Made by a program: the position numbers and the translations under genes. Source: Nibribacter koreensis (GTDB taxonomy: Bacteria; Bacteroidota; Bacteroidia; Cytophagales; Hymenobacteraceae). From it: 64,000 bases of DNA. Shown here piece by piece: positions 54,467 to 63,222 of this stretch. The first letter of the stretch is position 1, and the number at the start of each line of letters is the position of its first letter. The stretch is taken from NCBI RefSeq assembly GCF_039541795.1, contig NZ_BAABGX010000001.1:1116001-1180000 (forward strand). Direction: 5' to 3'. The notes beneath the pieces were generated by a model. It saw only the letters and a list, made by a program, of their open reading frames with translations. It did no database searches and was not told the origin of the DNA.

Positions 54467-55486
54467 ATGTTCGGCATAAAGCACATAAAATTTGACTCCA
54501 TGACCTACGTTCTTCATTTTAAGAACGGGAGAATTAAAAGAGAAGGCAGAGGGCTTTCCTTTTTCTATTTTTCACCAAACAGTTCCATTGTCGCCATCCC
54601 AATGGGGAGCAATGACCTACCCTTTATCTTTAATGAATCCACCAATGATTACCAGACGGTAAACATACAAGGACAGATTAGTTACAAGATTAGTGACCCA
54701 AAAACGTTGGCAGATGTCTTAGACTTCACGGTGACAGACAGTGGCGTTTATAAGAAGAACGACATAGAGAAACTTAACCAGCGCATCATCAATGAAGCCC
54801 AGACGGCCACCTCTTCCTTTATCCATGAGATAAAATTGAAAGACGCCATACGCTCGGCCAAAGCAATTGAAGATAGAATTTTAGCGGGGCTTACCACCTC
54901 CCCAGCCATTGGCATGCTAGGAATAGAAATTTTGGGCGCCAACATACTGGGCATTCAAGCCACCCCAGAAATGGCCAGAGCGCTAGAGACAGAGACTAGA
55001 GAAAAGCTCCAGCAAGAGGCAGATCAAGCCATCTATGAACGCAGAAACTTTGCGGTAGAACAAGAAAGAAAAATCAAGGAGACCGAACTCAACACAGAGA
55101 TTGCGGTAGAGGAAAAACAAAAGCAGATTGCTGAAAAGAAAATGGAGTCTGAGGTGCAAAAGGCAGACAATGACCGTAGACTTCGTGAAATGAGGCTCTC
55201 CGCAGATATTGCCGTTGAAAACCAACGCAAAGAACTCATAGAGCAGAAAACAGCTAATGACAAAAAAGAAGCAGACACCCAAGGGTATATTTTAGAAACC
55301 ACGCTTACGCCGTACAAGTCCGTTGACTGGAAAATACTTACCGCCATCAACAACAACACAGACCCTAAATTCAATATCTCGCTTGCCTTTAGAGAACTGG
55401 CAGAAAACGCCAACAAGATTGGCAACCTTAACATAAGTCCAGAACTTTTAGACACGTTGTTGAGTGAGAAGAAAGAAGGCAGGTAA
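54467..55486 (+). CDS. SPFH/Band 7 domain protein without membrane segment
   Basis: 339 residues. SPFH-like fold in residues about 1-170 (VNIQGQISYKISDPKTLAD, TATSSFIHEIKLKDAI, MLGIEILGANILGIQATPEMARALE), then a long Glu/Lys-rich coiled coil (about 170-275), then a globular tail (VDWKILTAINNNTDPKFNISLAFRELAENANKIG). No N-terminal membrane anchor is seen, so it may be soluble or peripheral. The stop overlaps the next start by one base (TAATG): a tight two-gene unit with a NAD-kinase-like protein. Confidence 0.88.
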   Translation: MFGIKHIKFDSMTYVLHFKNGRIKREGRGLSFFYFSPNSSIVAIPMGSNDLPFIFNESTNDYQTVNIQGQISYKISDPKTLADVLDFTVTDSGVYKKNDIEKLNQRIINEAQTATSSFIHEIKLKDAIRSAKAIEDRILAGLTTSPAIGMLGIEILGANILGIQATPEMARALETETREKLQQEADQAIYERRNFAVEQERKIKETELNTEIAVEEKQKQIAEKKMESEVQKADNDRRLREMRLSADIAVENQRKELIEQKTANDKKEADTQGYILETTLTPYKSVDWKILTAINNNTDPKFNISLAFRELAENANKIGNLNISPELLDTLLSEKKEGR

Positions 55487-56406
55487 TGAGTATTGAGTAC
55501 GCTATCATTGTTAAGAATAAAACCCGGCTAGAATCTCTGATTGAGCGCTTCAACACCAAGGCGCAGGCCAAGTTTTACATTGAAAGCCTGGGAGGAGATT
55601 TTGACGACTATGAGGTAGAGCATGAAACTTTTCATGCGTCTTTAAATTCTTTACAGACGCAGCTTTCAAGGGTAGTCAAAAACAAAACGGTAGAGAGAAT
55701 GTACCTTCCGTCGTTCATTTTTTCTGAAAAGAATCTGATAGTTGTCATTGGCCAGGATGGCCTGGTTGCCAACACGGCAAAATATTCTAGAGGATGCCCC
55801 ATGGTGGCCGTAAACCCTGACAAAAACAGATATGACGGGGTCTTATTACCGTTTGACACTATTGATTTTATAGGCGGTGTAGAGAATGTGATAAGGGACC
55901 AGTACCCATCCAAAACAATGCGGTTTGCCGAAGCTAGACTCAATGACGGCCAAAGGCTTTTAGCGTTTAATGATCTTTTCATAGGGCCTTCTTCACATAC
56001 ATCGGCACGGTATAAAATAACCTATAACCAAACCACAGAAGAACATTCTTCTAGCGGCCTCATCATTTCTACCCCCGCGGGTGCCACCGGTTGGATGAGT
56101 TCCATATTTAATATGGCGTACGGCATCACCAGCGTGTTTGAGGAAGACATACAGCCTAAACAACCTAGGTTAAAAGACAACGAATTGTTCTTTGCCGTTA
56201 GAGAACCTTTCAAGAGCATCAGGACGCAGACAAGCATAACAGCCGGCGTCATCAAAAGTCAACACCATCTGGTCCTTGAATCACTCATGCCCACCAGCGG
56301 AATCATATTTAGCGATGGAATAGAAACAGACTTTCTAAAATTTAACAGCGGTTCTATTGCCACTATTGGCATTGCCCCAGAGACAGCCATACTAGTAACC
56401 AAATGA
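55486..56406 (+). CDS. NAD kinase-like protein with altered GGDG motif
   Basis: 306 residues. Two-domain NAD/diacylglycerol-kinase-like fold: VVIGQDGLVANTAKY stands where GGDGTFL is expected, so the first Gly pair is G-Q while the Asp is kept. FNDLFIGPSSHTSARYKI matches the NE/ND region, and SGLIISTPAGATGWMSSIFN matches the STPTGSTAY nucleotide loop. N-terminal 90 residues are long and charged. Coupled to the SPFH gene. It could phosphorylate NAD or another ligand, or be a sensor; I cannot decide. Confidence 0.82.
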   Translation: MSIEYAIIVKNKTRLESLIERFNTKAQAKFYIESLGGDFDDYEVEHETFHASLNSLQTQLSRVVKNKTVERMYLPSFIFSEKNLIVVIGQDGLVANTAKYSRGCPMVAVNPDKNRYDGVLLPFDTIDFIGGVENVIRDQYPSKTMRFAEARLNDGQRLLAFNDLFIGPSSHTSARYKITYNQTTEEHSSSGLIISTPAGATGWMSSIFNMAYGITSVFEEDIQPKQPRLKDNELFFAVREPFKSIRTQTSITAGVIKSQHHLVLESLMPTSGIIFSDGIETDFLKFNSGSIATIGIAPETAILVTK

Positions 56407-56497
56407 ACCTTCTTAGAACCACCATCTCGGTTGTTTAACCAGAAAATTATTCAACCTCCAACACGCTCCTAAAATCCAGCGCTTACAAGAGAAAGAA

Positions 56498-56551
56498 CCA
56501 AGCCTCGTTTTTGGCCTGTTTCCTGGAAAACAGGCCAAAAACGAGGCTTGG
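56498..56551. repeat. Palindromic repeat, copy 19 (extended)
   Basis: Core arms CGTTTTTGGCCTGTTTCC and GGAAAACAGGCCAAAAACG, with matching flanks CCAAGCCT and AGGCTTGG, a nearly perfect 54-nt palindrome between the NAD-kinase-like gene and the YdeI-like gene. Confidence 0.97.
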
Positions 56552-56608
56552 CTGGTCCATAACAGTAGGGTACTATTTTCTCTTAGCCAAATAATCATGT
56601 GACAGCCT

Positions 56609-57112
56609 ATGACCAATGCCATCTCCTATTCTACCTCCCTCCAACGTTTAGACCACCTCGTCAATACCCATTACCTGGAGGTGCCACCCGCTATCATAGA
56701 CCAATTAGGCGGTAAGTTAAAAGTCCGGTTGCTTTGCACCGTCAATGACCGGCTTACCTTTCAATGCGGGCTGGTAGCCTTGGGCAATGGGTCTGCCTAC
56801 ATTACCCTTACTAAAAAACGCATGCAGGACCTCGGCCTTACGTACCTAGACCAGGTACAGGTAAGCCTGGCACTAGATAGCAGCCCCTATGGCACGCCCA
56901 TGCCTGAAGAACTGGCAGAAGCCTTACGCCAAGACCCCGATGCCGAAGCGCGTTTCCATCAATTGCCAGACGGCCTCAAACGGTACGTGCTACAGTATGT
57001 GGCAGGCGTAAAAAGCAGCCAGTTACGCATTGACCGCGCCCTGCTCCTCCTGGCAAACTTAAAGCGCCTGGCGCCTGGCAGGGAGACGTTTAAAGAATTA
57101 CTGGCCAAATAA
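56609..57112 (+). CDS. YdeI/OmpD-associated family protein with DUF1905-like domain
   Basis: 167 residues. N-terminal beta barrel-like part (YLEVPPAIIDQLGGKLKVRLLCTVN, residues about 22-95, DUF1905-like) and a C-terminal YdeI/OmdA helix-rich part (LAEALRQDPDAEARFHQLPDGLKRYVLQYVAGVKS, about 105-150). Function of the family is unclear (bacteriocin-protection naming is old). Confidence 0.85.
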   Translation: MTNAISYSTSLQRLDHLVNTHYLEVPPAIIDQLGGKLKVRLLCTVNDRLTFQCGLVALGNGSAYITLTKKRMQDLGLTYLDQVQVSLALDSSPYGTPMPEELAEALRQDPDAEARFHQLPDGLKRYVLQYVAGVKSSQLRIDRALLLLANLKRLAPGRETFKELLAK

Positions 57113-57208
57113 GCCCGTTCTGGTAAGACCGGGAGAAAACATCCAGACTTTTTGCTGGTTAATCGCGTAATGGCACTATCTACAGCCACAGAAAAACTGA
57201 TCCACACT

Positions 57209-57973
57209 ATGAAAAAAAACCTGTTACTCCTTTGCATGACGTCCTTGCTGGGCTTTACGGCCTGTAAAACCCAACAGGTCACCGGAGACGGCATTCCCAC
57301 CCGGGCCGGCGAAATCATCATTCAGCCTATTCTGCATGGGTCCTTTGCCATGAATTGGAACAAGAAGACCATCTTGGTAGATCCGTACGGCGGCCCCGAA
57401 TTGTACAAAGACGTGCCTGCCCCAGACATGATCCTCATTACAGACATTCACGGCGATCACCTTGACCTGAAAACCCTGGAGGGCATCAACACCCACAAAG
57501 CCACCATCATTGCGCCCCAGGCCGTGCTAGAAATGCTCCCAGAGAACCTTAAGAGCAAAGCCATTGACCTGGCCAACGGTGAGGATACCACCACCATGAA
57601 CATTCGGGTGATTGCAGTGCCCATGTACAACCTACCCGAGACGCCAGATTCGCGCCATCCCAAAGGCCGTGGCAACGGGTACATCCTGGACTTTACGGGT
57701 AGGACCGTTTACATTTCTGGTGACACAGAAGACATCCCAGAAATGGAGAACCTGAAGGGCATTGACGTAGCCTTTGTGTGTATGAACCTGCCCTTCACCA
57801 TGGACATTGACCAAGCCGCCGCCGCCGTTCTCAAGTTCAAGCCCAGAGTAGTATACCCGTATCATTACCGCGGCCAAAGCGGCCTGAGCGATGTGCAGGC
57901 ATTCAAGAAAAAAGTAGACGCCGGCAAGCAGAAGATAGACGTACGCCTGCGCAAGTGGTACCCAACTGAATAG
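57209..57973 (+). CDS. MBL-fold metal-dependent hydrolase, lipoprotein
   Basis: 254 residues from ATG 57209, giving a lipoprotein signal (LLLLCMTSLLGFTAC); ATG codons at 57152 and 57170 would bury it. UlaG-like beta-lactamase fold: ITDIHGDHLDLKT (HxDH), YISGDTEDIPEM, YPYHYRGQSGLSDV. The first histidine of HxHxDH is replaced (DIHGDH), as often in UlaG-like proteins. Probably periplasmic; substrate unknown. Confidence 0.88.
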   Translation: MKKNLLLLCMTSLLGFTACKTQQVTGDGIPTRAGEIIIQPILHGSFAMNWNKKTILVDPYGGPELYKDVPAPDMILITDIHGDHLDLKTLEGINTHKATIIAPQAVLEMLPENLKSKAIDLANGEDTTTMNIRVIAVPMYNLPETPDSRHPKGRGNGYILDFTGRTVYISGDTEDIPEMENLKGIDVAFVCMNLPFTMDIDQAAAAVLKFKPRVVYPYHYRGQSGLSDVQAFKKKVDAGKQKIDVRLRKWYPTE

Positions 57974-57997
57974 ATTAAAAACACCTTCAGATATAAA

Positions 57998-58040
57998 ACA
58001 GAACAGCCCGCTTCTACATAAAGAGGCGGGCTGTTCTGTT
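57998..58040 (+). terminator. Terminator after the MBL-fold gene
   Basis: ACAGAACAGCCCGC and GCGGGCTGTTCTGT pair over a 14-nt loop, with T-rich tail. Confidence 0.88.
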
Positions 58041-58066
58041 TCATATCTGAGGTAGAAATTGCAAAC

Positions 58067-58105
58067 TCGTTTTTGGCTTATTTTCCAGAAAATAGCCCAA
58101 AAACG
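58067..58105. repeat. Palindromic repeat, copy 20
   Basis: Left arm TCGTTTTTGGCTTATTTTCC, right arm GAAAATAGCCCAAAAACG, 26 nt after the terminator and just beyond the end of the minus-strand gene at 58109. Confidence 0.9.
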
Positions 58106-58108
58106 CGC

Positions 58109-58480
58109 TTATAGTTTATCAAACTCAGGCTTTTCATTGCCTTGTTCCGGGTCTTTGCCCAGCGGCTGGTCTTTCATCCTGATGCCGTTGTTCTCGCCGC
58201 CCATAGAGGTGTCGCTGCCTTCCACGCCAAAACCGGGTCCTTGGTTATGCGACTCCGTGCTCTCGCGGTCTAAGTGTCCCATGCCAGTCACTTCATTTCC
58301 GCCAATGTGTAGGTTTTCAAGCTTGTCTTTCTGGTCGTTGCGCTCCAAGTCGCCGCCCAAACCCACGTTACGTTTAGCCGATGGATCTGGCCTATATCCT
58401 GGCTCGCTGCCTTGGTGACGGTTGTCATTCACATTCTTCACGTTGCCTGCAGCATTAGTATCTTCTTCTTGTATTGCCAT
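58109..58480 (-). CDS. Small hydrophilic hypothetical protein
   Basis: 123 residues from ATG 58480 (MAIQEEDTNAAGNVKNVNDN). A start at 58636 would add 52 residues translated partly from palindrome copy 21 and is rejected. Sequence is highly polar and probably disordered (Gly, Asn, Asp, Glu rich; RNVGLGGDLERNDQKDKLEN, MGGENNGIRMKDQPLG). It resembles stress-type hydrophilic proteins common in this family; function unknown. Confidence 0.7.
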   Translation of the reverse strand: MAIQEEDTNAAGNVKNVNDNRHQGSEPGYRPDPSAKRNVGLGGDLERNDQKDKLENLHIGGNEVTGMGHLDRESTESHNQGPGFGVEGSDTSMGGENNGIRMKDQPLGKDPEQGNEKPEFDKL

Positions 58481-58590
58481 GGTGTTAGTTTTATAGGTTG
58501 AGGTATTGTTTACGCACAGCATGGGGCAGGGTTGATTTGAAAAACCCAGGGGTATCTGCAAATAGCTACTTAGAGAGTGGGGTCCCTTTC

Positions 58591-58629
58591 CGTTTTTAGC
58601 CTGTTTTTGGTAAACCAGGCCAAAAACGA
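58591..58629. repeat. Palindromic repeat, copy 21
   Basis: Left arm CGTTTTTAGCCTGTTTTTGG, right arm AAACCAGGCCAAAAACG, upstream of both divergent genes 58480 and 58728. Confidence 0.88.
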
Positions 58630-58727
58630 AAAACAAGGCCTAGCCCAAAAGGTGGTAACGACCGCTTTTGCAACACTCGTTTAAACAGAACCTATTATTT
58701 TAGGACTCTCTTATCAACACAAGCAAC

Positions 58728-59720
58728 ATGGCATTGAATTTCAAGGATAAGACAATACGGTGGGGCATCATTGGTTGCGGTGACGTTACCGAAGTCAAAA
58801 GCGGTCCCGCCTTCCAGAAGATACCGCACTCCCAGTTGGTGGCCGTCATGCGCCGCGACGGTCAGAAAGCCCAGGGTTACGCCCACCGTCACGGCGTACC
58901 CAAATGGTACGACAACGCCCAAGCCTTACTAAATGACCCAGAAGTAGATGCCGTCTACATTGCTACTCCGCCAGGCTCCCATGCAGAGTACACCTTGCAA
59001 GTGGCCAAAGCCGGAAAACCGGTTTACGTAGAAAAGCCCATGGCCCACAACTATGCCCAATGCCAGCAAATGGTAGACGCCTGTGAAAGAGCCGAAGTGC
59101 CCTTGTTTGTAGCCTATTACAGACGCAGGCTTCCCTCCTTTTTAAAAGTGAAAGAACTGGTAGACTCTGGCATCATTGGCGACATCCGGTTGGTGAACGT
59201 GCGCCTTTACCACCCGCCGCAACCCAATTTAAACCCAGATAAACTGCCCTGGCGCGTACAGCCTGAGATTGCCGGCGGCGGGTTGTTCTATGATTTAGCT
59301 TCGCATCAGCTGGACTTTCTGGATTATGTCTTCGCCCCCATCATCTCAGCTTCTGGCCAGACGGCCAATCAGGCAGGTCTTTATCCGGCAGAAGATTTGG
59401 TCACGGCACAGTTTAAGTTTGAAAGCGGGATTTTAGGGACCGGCATTTGGTGCTTTACGGTAGACCCTAAGCAGTTTAAAGACGAAACCGAAATCATAGG
59501 TAGCAAAGGCCGCATCACCTTTCCCTCTTTCGCGCAGAGCCCAGTGGTGTTGGAGACCGCTTATGGTACTCAGGAATTCATCCTTCCGCCGCCAGAACAT
59601 GTGCAACAACCCTTCATCCAAACCATTGTAAACGAACTGCGCGGCGAAGGTACTTGCCCCAGCACCGGCCAAACCGCCATGCGCACCGCCTGGGTCATGG
59701 ACCAGATTATGGAGAGGTAA
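58728..59720 (+). CDS. Gfo/Idh/MocA family oxidoreductase
   Basis: 330 residues. Rossmann start RWGIIGCGDVTEVKSGP, then AVYIATPPGSHAEYTLQVAKAGKPVYVEKPMAHN (the EKP active-site Lys), and a C-terminal alpha/beta domain with GGLFYDLASHQLDFLDYVF. NAD(P)-linked sugar or inositol dehydrogenase-like. No signal peptide. Substrate unknown. Confidence 0.93.
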   Translation: MALNFKDKTIRWGIIGCGDVTEVKSGPAFQKIPHSQLVAVMRRDGQKAQGYAHRHGVPKWYDNAQALLNDPEVDAVYIATPPGSHAEYTLQVAKAGKPVYVEKPMAHNYAQCQQMVDACERAEVPLFVAYYRRRLPSFLKVKELVDSGIIGDIRLVNVRLYHPPQPNLNPDKLPWRVQPEIAGGGLFYDLASHQLDFLDYVFAPIISASGQTANQAGLYPAEDLVTAQFKFESGILGTGIWCFTVDPKQFKDETEIIGSKGRITFPSFAQSPVVLETAYGTQEFILPPPEHVQQPFIQTIVNELRGEGTCPSTGQTAMRTAWVMDQIMER

Positions 59721-59814
59721 GAATTTGCTTCAAACTCTCTCTCAAGACCATGCAGTTTGTCATTCTCCCGTATGTGTCTGCACCAATCGCCAAAGATGGG
59801 TCATGTCGCAGATT

Positions 59815-59849
59815 CCCCCCTTCAGGGGGGCGAAGGGGGGTGTTTACAC
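59815..59849. repeat. C-run/G-run repeat, copy B
   Basis: CCCCCCTTCAGGGGGGCGAA followed by GGGGGGTGTTTACAC, differing by one base from the copy at 27224-27258. A further CCCCCC...GGGGGG hairpin follows at 59864-59898. Confidence 0.85.
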
Positions 59850-60135
59850 CAGTAGAAAAATAATGCCCCCCTCCTATTTTAGGAGGGGGCGGGGGTGGTA
59901 ACCTCAGCAATGCGTCAGAGACAAGGCAGTGCCTGGTCTCTACAATTCAAAACGCATTCCGTCCCCCTTTGAAGGGGGGGGTGGGGGATGACTGCAATAG
60001 CTGATAAATCAACCAAAGGAAGGAATACGTGGGCAGCCAGGTCAAGCCCTGTCCCTACAAGTCTGCAACGAAGCACTATCTCTAACACTATCCCCCTCAT
60101 CACCTTCTACCTCAGAAAGAAGGAACTTGCCTTTC

Positions 60136-60173
60136 CATTTTCCGCCTGTTTTCCAGAAAACAAGCCAAAAACA
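60136..60173. repeat. Palindromic repeat, copy 22
   Basis: Left arm CATTTTCCGCCTGTTTTCC, right arm GAAAACAAGCCAAAAAC; more diverged. Confidence 0.82.
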
Positions 60174-60338
60174 ACCGTATCCATTGCAATCATTTAATGG
60201 CTACTACCCAACTAGTTGCCTCATCTTCATTCTGATTTTGTCACTTCACAGCACCATTTCCTCCCCTTCTTTATTTTTCTCTTAATTTTTCACAGAAATG
60301 ATTCAGATTTTTTCAAAGTTTTAGTTTTATCCATATAT

Positions 60339-60356
60339 TGCGCAATCGATTGCACA
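60339..60356. promoter_or_regulatory. LacI-family operator upstream of uxaA
   Basis: TGCGCAATCGATTGCACA is an 18-bp palindrome with a single imperfect pair, centred on CG as in LacI/GalR-family operators (CAATCGATTG core). It lies 24 nt upstream of the uxaA start. A repressor gene is not in the window. Confidence 0.72.
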
Positions 60357-60379
60357 TTCTTCCCTTTTGATAGATAAAG

Positions 60380-62026
60380 ATGTTACACAGATTTTTGAAG
60401 ATCCACCCCAATGACAACGTGCTGGTGGCACTGACGGATTTAAAGAAAGGCGAGACCATTGAGTTTGATGGCGCGCCCATTACGCTGGTAGACGACGTAC
60501 AGGCCAAGCACAAATTCGCGCAGTACGTGATTCCGACCGGCGAGGAAATCCTCATGTACGGTTCGCTGGTAGGCAAGGCAGTCTATGACATTCCCAGAGG
60601 CGGCGTGCTCACCACTGAGAATGTGAAACACCAGGTGCATGGCTTCACGGGCAAGACCAAAACCATTGGCTGGACGGCCCCGGACGTGTCTAAATGGGCC
60701 AACCGCACCTTCATGGGCTATCACCGCGAAGACGGCCAGGTAGGCACCGCCAACTTTTGGCTGGTCATTCCCATGGTCTTCTGCGAAAACCGCAACGTAG
60801 ACATCTTGAAGCAGGCCTTTTTAGATGAACTGGGCTTCGGTCAGCGGGACGTGTACAAGTCCTACGTTTCTCAACTGGTAGATTTGTACCAAGCGGGCAA
60901 CACAGAAGCTATTGATACTTTAACGCTTCAAAAAACGTCTGCCCCGGTGCAAAAGCGCGTGTTTGAAAATGTGGACGGCATCAAGTTCTTGACGCATGAA
61001 GGCGGTTGCGGCGGCATAAGACAAGACTCTGACATGCTGTGCGCCCTGTTGGCTGGTTACATCCATCACCCCAACGTGGCCGGAGCTACCATCCTAAGCC
61101 TGGGTTGCCAGAACGCGCAGGTGAACATCCTGGAAAGCAAAATCAAAGCCCTCAACCCTAACTTCAACAAGCCCCTCATTGTCTTGGAGCAACAGAAGGA
61201 AGGCACCGAGGAGGAATTAATGTCTAAGGCCATCCGCCAAACCTTCTTGGGACTGATTGAAGCCGATAAAATCAAGCGCCAGCCAGCGCCGTTGAGCAAG
61301 CTGTCCATTGGTTTGGAGTGTGGCGGTTCTGACGGCTTTTCGGGTATCTCGGCTAACCCGGCCATTGGCCATACTTCTGATATTCTGGTGGCTTTGGGTG
61401 GCAAGACGGTTTTGTCTGAGTTCCCGGAGTTGTGCGGCGTGGAGCAGGAACTGATTAACCGTTGTGAGACCAATGAGTCAGCGGAGCGTTTTGTGTCCTT
61501 GATGCGTGCGTATGCCGCGGCCGCTGAGGCGGTAGGCTCTGGCTTTGACATGAACCCAAGCCCGGGCAACATCAGAGACGGATTGATTACAGACGCCATT
61601 AAGAGCGCAGGTGCGGCCAAAAAAGGCGGCAATTCCCCTATCGTGGACGTGTTGGATTACCCAGAATACGTAACCAAGCCGGGCTTGAACTTGCTTTGCA
61701 CGCCAGGCAACGACGTAGAATGTACTACGGCTCTGGTAGGCTCAGGCACTAACATCGTGTTGTTCACCACCGGTTTAGGAACACCTACGGGTAACCCTAT
61801 TTCACCAGTGATTAAAATCGCTTCTAACACCAAGTTAGCCGAGCGCATGCCCGACATCATTGACATTGACACGGGTCCGGTGATCTCTGGCGAGAAGACC
61901 ATTGAAGAAATGGGCGAAGACGTGCTGGAGTTCATCATTGAGGTTGCCAGCGGCCGCATTGAAGCCAAAGAGAAGGTCTTGCAACAAGACGATTTCATTC
62001 CTTGGAAGAGAGGCGTGTCTCTATAA
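60380..62026 (+). CDS. uxaA: Altronate dehydratase family protein (UxaA-type)
   Basis: 548 residues. N-terminal SAF domain (residues about 1-95: DNVLVALTDLKKGETIEF) and large D-galactarate/altronate dehydratase domain: GYHREDGQVGTANFWLV, THEGGCGG, GLECGGSDGFSGISANPAIG and TTGLGTPTGNPISPVIKIASN. Dehydrates altronate to 2-keto-3-deoxygluconate in galacturonate use. Other pathway genes are not adjacent, but the LacI-type operator suggests sugar-acid induction. Confidence 0.92.
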   Translation: MLHRFLKIHPNDNVLVALTDLKKGETIEFDGAPITLVDDVQAKHKFAQYVIPTGEEILMYGSLVGKAVYDIPRGGVLTTENVKHQVHGFTGKTKTIGWTAPDVSKWANRTFMGYHREDGQVGTANFWLVIPMVFCENRNVDILKQAFLDELGFGQRDVYKSYVSQLVDLYQAGNTEAIDTLTLQKTSAPVQKRVFENVDGIKFLTHEGGCGGIRQDSDMLCALLAGYIHHPNVAGATILSLGCQNAQVNILESKIKALNPNFNKPLIVLEQQKEGTEEELMSKAIRQTFLGLIEADKIKRQPAPLSKLSIGLECGGSDGFSGISANPAIGHTSDILVALGGKTVLSEFPELCGVEQELINRCETNESAERFVSLMRAYAAAAEAVGSGFDMNPSPGNIRDGLITDAIKSAGAAKKGGNSPIVDVLDYPEYVTKPGLNLLCTPGNDVECTTALVGSGTNIVLFTTGLGTPTGNPISPVIKIASNTKLAERMPDIIDIDTGPVISGEKTIEEMGEDVLEFIIEVASGRIEAKEKVLQQDDFIPWKRGVSL

Positions 62027-62032
62027 GAAAAG

Positions 62033-62074
62033 AAGGCACAGAACAGGTTTGGGTTTGTATTTGACTGTGCCTTT
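62033..62074 (+). terminator. Hairpin after uxaA
   Basis: AAGGCACAG pairs with CTGTGCCTT across a 24-nt loop, followed by TGTGTG; a weak terminator. Confidence 0.5.
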
Positions 62075-62079
62075 GTGTG

Positions 62080-62146
62080 AAAGCCCTGCCTTTTGGATTC
62101 TATTTCCGTTATTGGGGTAGAGTTAGAGAGGCAGGGCTTCTCTTTT
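62080..62146 (+). terminator. Second hairpin after uxaA
   Basis: AAGCCCTGCC pairs with GGCAGGGCTT over a long loop, followed by CTCTTTT, 64 nt before fbp. Confidence 0.6.
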
Positions 62147-62209
62147 CAGTAAATTCTTCATCATTAACGCCTTTCCAGTAGTTGGTGGGCTTTCCTATTT
62201 CCTTTCTTC

Positions 62210-63199
62210 ATGAACGATGCATTAGCCCTGCCGGTAGGCACCACTTTAGACAGATTCATCCAGAGAAAACAAGAAGACTTTCCCTTTGCCACCGGCGAGC
62301 TGTCTCAACTGCTCCGCGACATTGTACTGGCCGCTAAGATCGTAGCCCGGGACATCAGTCGGTTTGACCAGGACACGGTGGGTCACATGAATACAGAGAA
62401 CGTGCAGGGCGAGCAACAGCAGAAGCTGGACGTGATAGCCAACATCCGGTTCATCAGGGCCCTGCGCAACGGCGGCGAAGTCTGCACCATCGTCTCTGAG
62501 GAAGAGGAAGAACTCATCCACACGGGCAACCAGCACGCCAAATACATTGTGGCCATGGACCCCGTAGACGGCTCTTCTAATATTGACGTGAACATTCCGG
62601 TGGGCACCATTTTCGCCATTTACAGAAGGCTTTCTGAGGCCAACGGAGACGGCACGCTGGAAGACTGTCTGCAACAAGGCACCCGGCAGGTGGCGGCGGG
62701 CTACATTTTGTATGGGGCTTCTACCATGCTCGTCTACTCTACCGGCAACGGCGTCAACGGCTTCACCTATGAAACTTCTCTGGGCGAATTCTTCTTGTCT
62801 CATCCAGACATCAAGACCCCAAAGATGGGGAAACAATACTCCTGCAATGAGGCCAACGTGAGCTCCTTCCCGCTGGGCGTGCAGAACTACCTGGCCTTCT
62901 GCAAATCAGAGAAATACAGCTCACGGTACATTGGCTCTTTGGTGGCAGATTTTCACCGAAACCTGGTAAAGGGCGGCATCTACTTCTACCCGGGCTCTAC
63001 CAAGAACCCCGGCGGAAAACTGAGACTGCTCTACGAGTGCAACCCCTTGGCTTTTCTGGCCGAACAGGCCGGCGGACAAGCCACCGACGGCGTAGAGCGC
63101 ATCCTGGACAAACAGCCTACAGCGCTGCATGAGCGCTGCCCATTGGTCATTGGCTCTGCTGACATGGTAGAAAAGGTAAAGAAATACATGACGCTGTAA
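62210..63199 (+). CDS. fbp: Fructose-1,6-bisphosphatase class I
   Basis: 329 residues. Gluconeogenic phosphatase. Metal-binding MDPVDGSSNIDVNIPVGTIF (residues about 118-137), SEEEEELI before it, and the substrate loop GGIYFYPGSTKNPGGKLRLLYECNPLAFLAEQAGG. Length and motifs are normal. Monocistronic; a palindromic repeat lies between it and the convergent gene. Confidence 0.97.
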   Translation: MNDALALPVGTTLDRFIQRKQEDFPFATGELSQLLRDIVLAAKIVARDISRFDQDTVGHMNTENVQGEQQQKLDVIANIRFIRALRNGGEVCTIVSEEEEELIHTGNQHAKYIVAMDPVDGSSNIDVNIPVGTIFAIYRRLSEANGDGTLEDCLQQGTRQVAAGYILYGASTMLVYSTGNGVNGFTYETSLGEFFLSHPDIKTPKMGKQYSCNEANVSSFPLGVQNYLAFCKSEKYSSRYIGSLVADFHRNLVKGGIYFYPGSTKNPGGKLRLLYECNPLAFLAEQAGGQATDGVERILDKQPTALHERCPLVIGSADMVEKVKKYMTL

Positions 63200-63222
63200 A
63201 GCAAAGAATTACACCGAATACA

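Larger units (their letters stand above)
59721..60379. other. Intergenic repeat-dense region before uxaA
   Basis: No gene. Holds C/G-run repeats at 59815-59849, 59864-59898 and 59961-59988, an imperfect GAGACAAGGCA/GTGCCTGGTCTC hairpin (59918-59941), GTCAAGCCCTGTCCCTAC (60042-60059), palindrome copy 22, and the LacI-type operator. Confidence 0.55.

Noticed and set aside
58481..58636. 52-residue N-terminal extension of the small hydrophilic protein
   Set aside because: It is partly translated from palindrome copy 21 and differs in character from the rest.
62246..62836. 196-codon minus-strand ORF
   Set aside because: Antisense shadow of fbp.
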